From positions 154,185 through 218,184 of the forward strand of contig NZ_MDGT01000005.1 in NCBI RefSeq assembly GCF_001870515.1: a stretch of 64,000 nt of DNA, in the 5' to 3' direction. This stretch comes from Idiomarina sp. MD25a. GTDB taxonomy: Bacteria; Pseudomonadota; Gammaproteobacteria; Enterobacterales; Alteromonadaceae. The notes beneath the pieces were generated by a model. The model did no database searches and was not told the DNA's origin. It saw nothing but the letters and a program-made list of their open reading frames with translations. The position numbers and the translations under genes were made by a program. Numbering within the stretch: position 1 is the first letter of the stretch; each line of letters opens with the position of its first letter. Shown in pieces: positions 43,616 through 51,673 of this stretch.

Positions 43616-45073
43616 ATGCAACAACAAGTTCAATTAATTATCAATGATATAAGCGATTGGCAACCGTATTATCCGAGTCAATCATTGCTAACAGCCAATG
43701 AGTATCTGCAAACACCGGCTGCGGGCAAAAGTCACATTCTTAACTTATGTGACGATCTAAGTTATCTATCAACAGGCTACTATGTCAGCTTGCTAGCAGA
43801 AGCGCGTGGACAGCGCGTGTTGCCATCGGTTAACACCATCAATGATCTAAACAACTTTAATCATTATCAGCTGTTAGCAAACCCAGTCGATAAGGCAGCA
43901 AGCAAGTACCTTGCTAAGCAGACTGGCAGTAGTATGCAGCTCGTCGTCTGTTTCGGACAAACATCGGTCGAGCCGTTAAAGCACCTGGCGCGACAACTAT
44001 TTGATCGGTATCCGTGCCCTATTATTAATATTAACTTCATCAAAGAAAATGATCGCTGGTTAATTCAGTCCCTGAGCGCTGGGCGCCTTGCTGACCTGAA
44101 TGACGACGAACAAACTTTATTTGGCGAGTCATTGGACTTATTTAATAAACGCGTTTGGCGCAAAGCCCGCGCTAAAAAAGAATACCGCTATGATTTAGCA
44201 ATTCTTTACAACCCTGAAGAAGCCATACCGACAAGTGATAAAAAAGCACTCAATTTATTTATTAAAGCGGCCAAAGAGTGCGACATTGAAGCGGAACTTA
44301 TCACAGTGGATGACTACAACCGGTTGCTTGAGTTCGATGCGCTGTTTATTCGCGAGACAACCAAGATCAGCCACTACACCTACCACTTTGCAAAAAAAGC
44401 AGAAGCAAACGGTATGGTTGTCATCGACCACCCCGATTCGATCGTGAAATGCGCCAATAAGGTATTTTTAAAGGAACTGCTTGATAAGCATCATGTCGCG
44501 ACACCTAAAACCGAGTTGCTATTATTGCAGTCTGATATTGATTACAAAGAGCTCGGTGAACAACTTGGCTATCCGGTGGTATTAAAAATTCCAGATGGTT
44601 CCTTTTCTATCGGCGTAGAGAAAGTCGAAAATGAGGCTGAATTTAAAGCGGCAGCTGAACGCCTATTTGAGCAGTCGACTATTTTATTAGCCCAAGAGTT
44701 TCTGAGAACCGAATACGACTGGCGCATTGGTGTACTCAATAACCGCCCCATATACGCATGCCAGTACTTTATGGCACGCAATCACTGGCAAATCTATAAC
44801 CATAGTGAATCAAGCCGAGCTAAAAGTGGTTCTTTTGAAACCTATGGCGTTCATCAGGCACCTAAAGAGGTGGTAAAACTCGCATTACAAGCAACCAAAC
44901 TGATTGGTGATGGGCTTTACGGCGTTGATGTGAAGATGACGCAAAAAGGCCCCGTGATCATTGAAATCAACGACAACCCATCTATCGAGTCCGGTGTTGA
45001 AGACAAGTTGCTTGGGTATGAATTGTACCGGTTAATTATGGCTGATTTTGGGCGTCGGTTAGATGAACACTAA
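43616..45073 (+). CDS. RimK-type ATP-grasp ligase with RLAN-type N-terminal domain
   Basis: ATP-dependent carboxylate-amine ligase of 485 residues. The N-terminal about 190 residues form a RimK-like ATP-grasp N-terminal domain (LCDDLSYLSTGYYVSLLAEARGQ in part, RVLPSV). The ATP-grasp part (about 270-480) shows PDSIVKCANKVFLKELL, LGYPVVLKIPDGSFSIGV, LAQEFLRTEYDWRIGVLN and the magnesium-binding VIIEINDNPSIESGVED. Such proteins are paired with GNAT/C39-type proteins in predicted peptide-synthesis systems. The GNAT gene overlaps its end by 11 bases. True RimK (which adds glutamate to S6) is shorter, at about 300 residues, so this is a different member. Confidence 0.87.
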   Translation: MQQQVQLIINDISDWQPYYPSQSLLTANEYLQTPAAGKSHILNLCDDLSYLSTGYYVSLLAEARGQRVLPSVNTINDLNNFNHYQLLANPVDKAASKYLAKQTGSSMQLVVCFGQTSVEPLKHLARQLFDRYPCPIININFIKENDRWLIQSLSAGRLADLNDDEQTLFGESLDLFNKRVWRKARAKKEYRYDLAILYNPEEAIPTSDKKALNLFIKAAKECDIEAELITVDDYNRLLEFDALFIRETTKISHYTYHFAKKAEANGMVVIDHPDSIVKCANKVFLKELLDKHHVATPKTELLLLQSDIDYKELGEQLGYPVVLKIPDGSFSIGVEKVENEAEFKAAAERLFEQSTILLAQEFLRTEYDWRIGVLNNRPIYACQYFMARNHWQIYNHSESSRAKSGSFETYGVHQAPKEVVKLALQATKLIGDGLYGVDVKMTQKGPVIIEINDNPSIESGVEDKLLGYELYRLIMADFGRRLDEH

Positions 45074-45539
45074 CTGCAGTTTTACGATTCATCCGTGCCA
45101 GCGCAGTGAGATCACTGCGCTTGTCGAGCTCGAGAATCAAGTTTTTGATTACTCTCGTATCAGCCGACGCAACTTTATACGTCTGCTGCAGAGTCCTGCC
45201 GCCTCCATCTTGCTTGCCAAAGACAGTGCAGACCAGTTGGCGGGTTATGCGGTCATTTTAACTCGACGCAATAGTCGCTATGCACGTATTTACTCCATTG
45301 CTGTCGCGCCCGCGTTTCGCGGTCGAGGCGTAGCTAAGCGATTAGTTAACGAAGTGGTTGAAGCACAACGTCAACAAGGTCGGCATGGATTATCATTAGA
45401 GGTGAAGTTGGATAACAAGCAAGCCATCCAACTTTACCAGTCGTTGGGCTTCGAGACCGTTGATATACTGGTCGACTACTACGATGACGGTACGGATGGT
45501 TTAAAAATGCGGCTTACTTTTGATCCGGAAAGTCACTAA
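45063..45539 (+). CDS. GNAT acetyltransferase, RimK-associated, lacking a C39 peptidase domain
   Basis: N-acyltransferase of 158 residues. Motif A is IYSIAVAPAFRGRGVAKRLV with the R/Q-x-x-G-x-G/A acetyl-CoA loop; motif B is LSLEVKLDNKQAIQLYQSLGF; the C-terminal part has VDILVDYYDDGTDGLKMRL. This resembles the GNAT half of GNAT/peptidase-C39 fusion proteins that accompany RimK-like ATP-grasp genes, but the gene stops after the GNAT domain. It is translationally coupled with the ligase. Its end overlaps the convergent glpQ by 26 bases. The substrate may be the peptide made by the ligase (inference). Confidence 0.86.
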   Translation: MNTNCSFTIHPCQRSEITALVELENQVFDYSRISRRNFIRLLQSPAASILLAKDSADQLAGYAVILTRRNSRYARIYSIAVAPAFRGRGVAKRLVNEVVEAQRQQGRHGLSLEVKLDNKQAIQLYQSLGFETVDILVDYYDDGTDGLKMRLTFDPESH

Positions 45540-46542
45540 ATACGCCCTGTACACCGGCTTCTTTTAACCAGCCTCTTAATTGCTTGAGCGATTCAACGCC
45601 TTGAGGCAGTTGGTCAGCGCGCAATGTATAAACGTGCACTTTAAGCCCTACTTTTTCAGCATTCGCAAGCACATCGGTCCAAACAGGTTGACCGTCTTTA
45701 ACGTCTTTGAGTACGTGACCTAACCACAGGCCAACGTGATCGACATAGGAAGTTAAAGACTCTAAGCCCGCATAAGTTCTCAGCGCATCGTAATCAATAG
45801 GCGTCTCGCCCCAAGCATTGTCAGCGATCAACTGTACCAACGGAAAATCACAATGAAATTCTCGTTTCACTCGCCTAAGCGTTTCGGGATCAAACGACTG
45901 AAGGTAGATAGGTGTTGCTTGTTGCTGATCAGAGTAACCGTTTTTGCTCAGCACATTCATCACCACTGCTAGCGGGTCATAATCCTGATCGCGATACCAA
46001 CGCGCAGCTTTCACCTCAATGTAGACACCTGTGTTCTTATTTCTAACACGGTTGAGTTCCTGAATAAGATTCAGCGACTCAGCTAAAGTTTGAATTTTGA
46101 ATTCGACCTGATCATTTTGAAACCGCTGAGGATAACGCGCAGCCTCATCGCTGTTTCGGCGTGGCGTGAGTCTTAGCTGCTTTAAGTGATTGAGAGTGAA
46201 GTCGACCACATAATAACTGCCATCGGGGCGATGCCGCTCCGGAAAAACTTCGGCGACATTCGTTACCGCATCAAGTTGGGCATCATGCAGGACGACAGCC
46301 TTACCGTCGCGGCTCAACTGCACATCTTGCTCTATATAGTCCGCCCCCAAGGCATAAGCCATCACCGTTGCAGCCTGCGAGTGTTCGGGGAGATAACCTG
46401 ATGCACCTCGGTGGGCAATATCGATAAACTCAGGCAAAGTGATAGGATCAACGGCTAGCTGTTCAGTCACATTGTCTGCTTGCGCTGAAACCGATAACGA
46501 CCAGAACAACGCTAGCCCAGCAACCACCGACACCCACTTCAT
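45514..46542 (-). CDS. glpQ: Periplasmic glycerophosphodiester phosphodiesterase
   Basis: Hydrolyses glycerophosphodiesters from phospholipid turnover to glycerol 3-phosphate and alcohol. The 342-residue protein has a signal peptide (KWVSVVAGLALFWSLSVSAQA), the catalytic HRGASGYLPEHS with a paired general base HDAQLD, EQDVQLSRDG and EVKA. These match GlpQ. ATG at 46540-46542 has AGGAG upstream and overlaps the cysteine-synthase stop by 4 bases (ATGA), so they are coupled although functionally unrelated at first sight. Confidence 0.93.
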   Translation of the reverse strand: MKWVSVVAGLALFWSLSVSAQADNVTEQLAVDPITLPEFIDIAHRGASGYLPEHSQAATVMAYALGADYIEQDVQLSRDGKAVVLHDAQLDAVTNVAEVFPERHRPDGSYYVVDFTLNHLKQLRLTPRRNSDEAARYPQRFQNDQVEFKIQTLAESLNLIQELNRVRNKNTGVYIEVKAARWYRDQDYDPLAVVMNVLSKNGYSDQQQATPIYLQSFDPETLRRVKREFHCDFPLVQLIADNAWGETPIDYDALRTYAGLESLTSYVDHVGLWLGHVLKDVKDGQPVWTDVLANAEKVGLKVHVYTLRADQLPQGVESLKQLRGWLKEAGVQGVFSDFPDQK

Positions 46543-47597
46543 GAGTCATCTCCTGACCAATTGACCTCGATAAGACGATCACCTAAATGCTGATAGCGCT
46601 CGGTTAACTGTTCAATCGGCTCAGGTTCAATAGTTAAACCCTTTTGCTTGAGATAATCGTCGTTATAGAGTTTACTGGCTGAGCGCTCGCCCAGATCGCA
46701 AGCAAACGTCACAATGTTACGTCCTCGTTGACCATTCAACGCGGCTGCATAAGCAGCAGCCAAGTTGAGTGCTGAGCTGCTCCCCAGGACTATCCCATCT
46801 TGCTCACGTACGTAGCGTGAAATGCTAATGAGGTCTTGGTCGGGCAAATTGACAGCGTGGTTAATGCGCGCCTGCCTAAAGTTATCCACCAAACGCATAA
46901 TCCCAATACCTTCTGTCATTGAACTACCGTTTGATACATACTCACCGGTTCGCAAAAACTCAAAGATTCCTGAACCATCAGGATCAGCAAGCCACACGTC
47001 AATATCAGGGTTTTGTTCCTTAAAATATCGGCTATTCCCCCCGATGGTACCGCCGGTACCGGCAACCGAGACAAAAGTATCTATATCGCCATTCAGTTGT
47101 TGCCAAATTTCTGGCCCAGTGTGCAAATAGTGGGCGCGAGCATTACTGGTATTTTCAAACTGATTAGCCCACCAGCAATCATCACGCTCTTCCGCGATAC
47201 GGCGTGCCGTGTGATAAAAATGATTAGGGTTTTTAAAGGGTACTGGGTCAACCGTCTTAAGTTCGCCACCGTGTAAAGCAATCATGCGTTCTTTCTCAGG
47301 CGACTGATCATTAGGCATAACCGCCAACATGTTCAATCCGAACGACTTAGCCACCAACGCTAAGCCAATCCCCGTATTACCAGCGGTCCCCTCGACGACT
47401 GTCATACCTGGCTTAAGTTCGCCGCGTTCCATCGCATCTTCTATTAACTGCTTAGCAGCGCGATCTTTTATCGAACCACCTGGATTCTGGAACTCACATT
47501 TTAAGTATATATTACTGCCGCTCAATTCAGACAGTGAGTGCACTCTAAGCAAATCCGTTTGCCCAACTAAATCACTGGTGCGTTGACCTACCAACAT
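46539..47597 (-). CDS. Cysteine synthase / cystathionine beta-synthase family PLP enzyme
   Basis: PLP enzyme of fold type II, 352 residues. The lysine that binds PLP is in NPGGSIKDRAA, the substrate loop is EGTAGNTGIG, and the phosphate-binding loop is AGTGGTIGGNSRYF. The SSSALNLAAAYAAA segment near the C-terminus is also typical. It is longer than CysK (about 320) and its GIGIMRLVDNFRQARI segment differs from CysK/CysM, so the exact substrate (O-acetylserine or another) is uncertain. GAGG lies before the ATG. It is divergent from glnK across the 235-bp gap 47598-47832. Confidence 0.82.
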   Translation of the reverse strand: MLVGQRTSDLVGQTDLLRVHSLSELSGSNIYLKCEFQNPGGSIKDRAAKQLIEDAMERGELKPGMTVVEGTAGNTGIGLALVAKSFGLNMLAVMPNDQSPEKERMIALHGGELKTVDPVPFKNPNHFYHTARRIAEERDDCWWANQFENTSNARAHYLHTGPEIWQQLNGDIDTFVSVAGTGGTIGGNSRYFKEQNPDIDVWLADPDGSGIFEFLRTGEYVSNGSSMTEGIGIMRLVDNFRQARINHAVNLPDQDLISISRYVREQDGIVLGSSSALNLAAAYAAALNGQRGRNIVTFACDLGERSASKLYNDDYLKQKGLTIEPEPIEQLTERYQHLGDRLIEVNWSGDDS

Positions 47598-47683
47598 TTG
47601 TACAGTCCTCTACTTCTCTGTTGCATAGTATGCAGTATCTCCGTTGAGCAAAATTGGTTCAACTCTATTTGCATTGGATTTAC

Positions 47684-47700
47684 TGCACTTTAAAGGTGCA
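47684..47700 (+). promoter_or_regulatory. glnK: NtrC (NRI) binding site upstream of glnK
   Basis: TGCACT-N5-GGTGCA, matching the NtrC consensus TGCACC-N5-GGTGCA with one mismatch. It lies about 83 bases upstream of a sigma-54 -24 element, a normal enhancer distance. A second, weaker half-site TGCACC follows at about 47698-47706. Confidence 0.75.
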
Positions 47701-47782
47701 CCTGCACCATGCGTATGCCACTAAAACGAGCAACCATTCACAAAAAAAATCATAAACCATTGTTTTATAATGATTTTATATC

Positions 47783-47798
47783 TGGCACGAATCGTGAA
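47783..47798 (+). promoter_or_regulatory. Sigma-54 promoter of glnK-amtB
   Basis: TGGCACG at 47783-47789 is a perfect -24 element; after 4 bases GTGAA (47794-47798) stands for the TTGCW -12 element (TG conserved). The spacing is correct. The predicted start lies about 25 bases before the glnK ATG at 47833. Confidence 0.65.
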
Positions 47799-47832
47799 TT
47801 AACAATTTATCTACATTGACGGAGTGCTGGTT

Positions 47833-48171
47833 ATGAAAATGATTACTGCATTAATCAAACCGTTCAAATTGGACGATGTTCGACAGGCTTTAGCCGATAT
47901 TGGTTGTACCGGTATGACTATTGCTGAAGTCCGTGGTTTTGGTAGGCAAAAAGGACACACAGAGTTGTACCGCGGGGCAGAATACAGAGTCGACTTCCTT
48001 CCCAAGATCCGCTTGGAACTTGCTGTAAGCGACGAGCAACTCGAGCGCGCCGTTGAGGTTATTTCCGAAGCAGCTCACACCGGTAACATCGGCGATGGCA
48101 AAATTTTCGTTACACACCTCGAACACTGCGTGCGCATTCGTACGGGTGAAGTCGACCAAGAAGCCCTGTAA
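47833..48171 (+). CDS. glnK: PII nitrogen-regulatory protein GlnK
   Basis: Trimeric PII signal protein that binds ATP, ADP and 2-oxoglutarate, is uridylylated by GlnD and blocks AmtB when nitrogen is plentiful. The 112-residue protein begins MKMITALIKPFKLDDVRQAL and has the T-loop with the modified tyrosine in ELYRGAEYRVDFLPK and the C-loop GDGKIFV. ATG at 47833 is chosen over an upstream GTG (47824) because GGAG precedes it and the family starts there. amtB follows by 16 bases; glnK with amtB and a sigma-54/NtrC promoter is a classical set. Confidence 0.97.
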   Translation: MKMITALIKPFKLDDVRQALADIGCTGMTIAEVRGFGRQKGHTELYRGAEYRVDFLPKIRLELAVSDEQLERAVEVISEAAHTGNIGDGKIFVTHLEHCVRIRTGEVDQEAL

Positions 48172-48187
48172 CTAAGGAGAATACGTG

Positions 48188-49366
48188 ATGAATGCAATTT
48201 CTCTCACAAACACGGAGTACGCGTTAAATACGCTGTACATTTTATTATCAGGTGCATTTGTAATGTGGATGGCAGCCGGTTTCGCCATGCTTGAGGCTGG
48301 ACTCGTGCGAAGCAAAAACACCACTGAAATCCTGACTAAAAATATCGTCTTGTTTGCACTTGCCTGTATCGCTTACCTCGTTATTGGCTACACACTGATG
48401 TATGGCACCGGAGGTTCTGATAGTTTCGCCGACGATGCCGACTTTTTCTTCCAGAGTGTGTTTGTTGCCACCGCCATGTCGATTGTTTCTGGTGCGGTCG
48501 CTGAACGTATGAAATTACTCGCATTTTTTGTTTTTGCGGTCGTGTTATCTGCCTTTATTTATCCTTATCAAGGCAGCTGGAGTTGGGGGGGCGGCTTTCT
48601 TGCGGAGGCCGGCTTTGTCGATTTTGCCGGCTCGGGCATTGTTCATATGGCGGGAGCGGCGGCAGCGCTAGCAGGAGTCCTACTATTAGGTCCGCGCCGT
48701 GGTAAATACAAAGACGGCAAACCGACTGCCATTCCTGGTGCCAATATGCCGCTAGCGGCATTAGGAACATTAATTCTATGGTTTGGTTGGTTTGGGTTTA
48801 ATGGGGGCTCACAGCTGGCTATTCACACGATTGACAATGCCAATGCCGTGGCTCGTGTATTTGTAAACACCAACTCAGCAGCTGCCTCGGGGGCCGTGGG
48901 GGCACTACTCATTACCGTCCTTATTTGGCGCAAGGCGGATCTCACTATGATAGTCAATGGTGTTCTAGCAGGTTTAGTCGCCATTACCGCTCAACCATTA
49001 ACTCCAGAGCCAGTGCATGCGGTCATCATTGGCTTTAGTGCTGGTTTGTTGGTCGTGGTATCGATTATTACCCTTGACCGCATTCGTATCGATGATCCAG
49101 TCGGCGCGTTGTCCGTACATGGGGTAGTAGGTTTTTATGGATTAATGCTCGTCCCTTTCACCGATGCTAACGCAGCCTGGTCGACCCAACTTTTAGGTGC
49201 TGGGGCAATATTTGGCTGGACTTTTGCCACTAGTCTGGCTATTTGGTATCTGTTGAAAGTCACAATGGGTATTCGTGTGAGCGAGGAGCAAGAGTATCTG
49301 GGAGGCGATATCAGTGAATGTGGTGTCGAAGCTTACCCAGAGTTTACGGGCTCAACGAAGCGTTAG
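48188..49366 (+). CDS. amtB: Ammonium transporter AmtB
   Basis: Trimeric ammonium channel of 392 residues with 11 predicted helices. It has AGFAMLEAGLVRSKNTTEIL with the family signature, the DFAGSGIVHMAGAAAALAG segment and the NGVLAGLVAITA stretch, and the conserved pore pair is expected at HMAG (first His) and SVHGVVGFYG (second His). No cleavable signal peptide is seen. The ATG at 48188 is 8 bases after AAGGAG (48174-48179); an overlapping GTG at 48185 is too close to it. It is co-transcribed with glnK. Confidence 0.95.
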   Translation: MNAISLTNTEYALNTLYILLSGAFVMWMAAGFAMLEAGLVRSKNTTEILTKNIVLFALACIAYLVIGYTLMYGTGGSDSFADDADFFFQSVFVATAMSIVSGAVAERMKLLAFFVFAVVLSAFIYPYQGSWSWGGGFLAEAGFVDFAGSGIVHMAGAAAALAGVLLLGPRRGKYKDGKPTAIPGANMPLAALGTLILWFGWFGFNGGSQLAIHTIDNANAVARVFVNTNSAAASGAVGALLITVLIWRKADLTMIVNGVLAGLVAITAQPLTPEPVHAVIIGFSAGLLVVVSIITLDRIRIDDPVGALSVHGVVGFYGLMLVPFTDANAAWSTQLLGAGAIFGWTFATSLAIWYLLKVTMGIRVSEEQEYLGGDISECGVEAYPEFTGSTKR

Positions 49367-49438
49367 GTAATCAACGTTTGCCTGTGACCTACTCCATTGT
49401 TAAGTTAAGAAATACTTAATACGTAAGGGTTAAGTCTC

Positions 49439-50554
49439 ATGGCATCATCAAAAGAATATTGTACTGAACTACTCAACCGAGCAGGCATTCAAATCAACGG
49501 ATCCCACCCGTGGGATATGCAGGTACACGATGACAGCATCTTTGATCAGGTGCTGTCACGCGGCAATTTAGGGCTTGGAGAAACCTACATGGCGGGACTT
49601 TGGGATGCTGAGCGTTTAGACCAGTTTTTCCACCGCCTGTTGCGCTCTGGAGTGCAAGATGAAGTCAATCCAGCGCGTCTGATTTTTCACTCGTTGAAAA
49701 GTCGTTTATTTAATCTGCAAGACGATAAGCGTGCCTGGGAAGTTGGACAAAAACACTACGATATTGGTAATAAATTATACCAAGCCATGTTAGACGAACG
49801 CATGGTTTACACCTGCGGTTACTGGCGTGATGCGGATAATCTCGACGATGCACAGCGCGACAAATTAGAGCTCAGCTGTCAGAAACTACAACTCAAACCG
49901 GGCATGAGGATACTCGACATAGGGTGCGGCTGGGGTAGTTTTATGCAGTATGCTGCAGAAAACTACGGCGTTGAATGTGTCGGTGTCACGATATCAAAGG
50001 AACAGGTGCGTTTAGGTGAAGCGCGTTGTAAAGGCTTGCCAGTAGAGTTTCGTCTGCAAGACTATCGTGATCTCGACGAGTCATTTGATCGCATCATCAG
50101 TTTGGGCATGTTCGAACATGTCGGTCAGAAAAACTATGAAGATTACATGGATGTTGCGCGGCGTTGTCTGAAAGATGATGGGCTATTTTTACTACATACC
50201 ATTGGTAAGAATGTTTCAGACACGGCAGCAGACCCTTGGATAAGCCGCTATATTTTTCCTAACGGTGAAATCCCATCAATTGCGCAAATTGGTGCAGCCT
50301 TAGAGGAGCGGTTTGTCTGTGAAGACCTTCATAACTTTGGTGCTGACTACGATAAAACCCTTATGGGCTGGTTCGAGAACTTCGATGCGGCGTGGCCTCA
50401 ACTCCAAGATGATTACGAAAAAACATTTTATCGAATGTGGAAATACTACTTGCTGTCATGCGCAGGCGCATTTCGCGCCCGCGACATTCAACTTTGGCAA
50501 TGGGTTCTTAGCAAACAAGGTATTGAAGGTGGATATCATCGACCTTTCGTTTAA
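49439..50554 (+). CDS. cfa: Cyclopropane-fatty-acyl-phospholipid synthase
   Basis: Transfers a methylene group from S-adenosylmethionine to unsaturated acyl chains of membrane phospholipids. The 371-residue protein (E. coli 382) has LGLGETYMAGLWD, the SAM motif LDIGCGWGSFMQYAAENYGV in MRILDIGCGWGSF, FEHVGQKNYEDYM, and the catalytic cysteine near YLLSCAGAFRAR. A TTAAG/CTTAA inverted repeat (about 49403-49417) lies in the 72-bp gap upstream. Its stop overlaps the convergent AI-2E-family gene by 4 bases. Confidence 0.95.
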   Translation: MASSKEYCTELLNRAGIQINGSHPWDMQVHDDSIFDQVLSRGNLGLGETYMAGLWDAERLDQFFHRLLRSGVQDEVNPARLIFHSLKSRLFNLQDDKRAWEVGQKHYDIGNKLYQAMLDERMVYTCGYWRDADNLDDAQRDKLELSCQKLQLKPGMRILDIGCGWGSFMQYAAENYGVECVGVTISKEQVRLGEARCKGLPVEFRLQDYRDLDESFDRIISLGMFEHVGQKNYEDYMDVARRCLKDDGLFLLHTIGKNVSDTAADPWISRYIFPNGEIPSIAQIGAALEERFVCEDLHNFGADYDKTLMGWFENFDAAWPQLQDDYEKTFYRMWKYYLLSCAGAFRARDIQLWQWVLSKQGIEGGYHRPFV

Positions 50555-51603
50555 GAACCAATATTAAACTCGTGCGTAAACATATCCCAGAATGCTAAAA
50601 ATAGGGCCGCGATCAGCGGTCCAATCACGAAGCCAGTGATACCAAACAAACTTAATCCACCCAGTGTCGAAAATAAAACAATGTAGTCAGGCAGCTTAGT
50701 ATCTCGCCCTACCAGTAGTGGACGTAAAACATTATCAGCGAGTCCGATAATAATGACTCCGTAAAGCAGCAATACCACGCCGTCAAAAATAGCGCCGGTA
50801 CTTAACAGGTATACTGAAACCGGTAACCAAACTATCGCGGCACCAACAGCCGGGATAAGCGATAAAAACGCCATCACGACACCCCATAACACCGGTGCTG
50901 GAATATCCAGTAGTGCAAAAATAATACCCCCTAACGCACCTTGAACCATGGCGACAACGATGTTTCCTTTTACTGTTGCTCGCGTCACTTCAGCAAACTT
51001 CTTGAATAGTTGGTGCTCGCGTTCATCTCCTAGCGGCAATGCACGGACCATCAAGCGGATCAATTTGTTACCGTCACGAAGTAGAAAGAAAGTCAGATAA
51101 AGCATTAACCCCAGATTCATGACAAAGCCAAAGGTGTTTTGCCCAACAACAAGCGCTTCTTGCGCAAAAAACTGACTGGCACTCATCGCCCACTGAGATA
51201 TGCGCTCGGGTAGCGACTCGATATCAATGCCCAAACGAGCTAGTAAATCAGGCAAGAAAGGTAGGCCTTGCTCTATTTTATCCACGATTTGAGCGACACT
51301 CACATCACCAGATGACAGTTTTTGATAAAGTTGCACACCCTCTTGAATAAACGAGTAAGTCACCAGAAGAACAGGAATCACCACAATGAAGGTCGCGACT
51401 AGCAAGGTCAGTAAAGCGGCGCGATTACTGCGTCGCCCGAGCATGCGCTTAAGTCTAATTTGCAAAGGGTAAAAAATGACTGCAACAGCACACGCCCAAA
51501 AAATCGACGCCCAAAATGGCTTAAGTATGAGCGCAAAAGCAATACTTACCGCCAGCAGCATAAGTAGAAATGAACGTGTTTCCAATTTATCTTGCATAAT
51601 CAT
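50551..51603 (-). CDS. AI-2E/PerM-family membrane transporter
   Basis: Membrane protein of 350 residues with about 7-8 helices. The family segments FWASIFWACAVAVIFYPLQ, the LLGRR-type basic loop, NLGLMLYLTFFLLRDG, GALGGIIFALLDIPAPVLWG and DNVLRPLLVGRDTKLPDYIV are visible. Members include AI-2 exporter TqsA and permease PerM; the substrate is not assignable. It stands alone on the minus strand between cfa and the EAL genes. Confidence 0.9.
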   Translation of the reverse strand: MIMQDKLETRSFLLMLLAVSIAFALILKPFWASIFWACAVAVIFYPLQIRLKRMLGRRSNRAALLTLLVATFIVVIPVLLVTYSFIQEGVQLYQKLSSGDVSVAQIVDKIEQGLPFLPDLLARLGIDIESLPERISQWAMSASQFFAQEALVVGQNTFGFVMNLGLMLYLTFFLLRDGNKLIRLMVRALPLGDEREHQLFKKFAEVTRATVKGNIVVAMVQGALGGIIFALLDIPAPVLWGVVMAFLSLIPAVGAAIVWLPVSVYLLSTGAIFDGVVLLLYGVIIIGLADNVLRPLLVGRDTKLPDYIVLFSTLGGLSLFGITGFVIGPLIAALFLAFWDMFTHEFNIGS

Positions 51604-51673
51604 TCCGTTTAATAGAAGCTTGTCAGAACAGCATGTCCCATATTAGTAAATGATTTACGCATAAGATAGTGCG

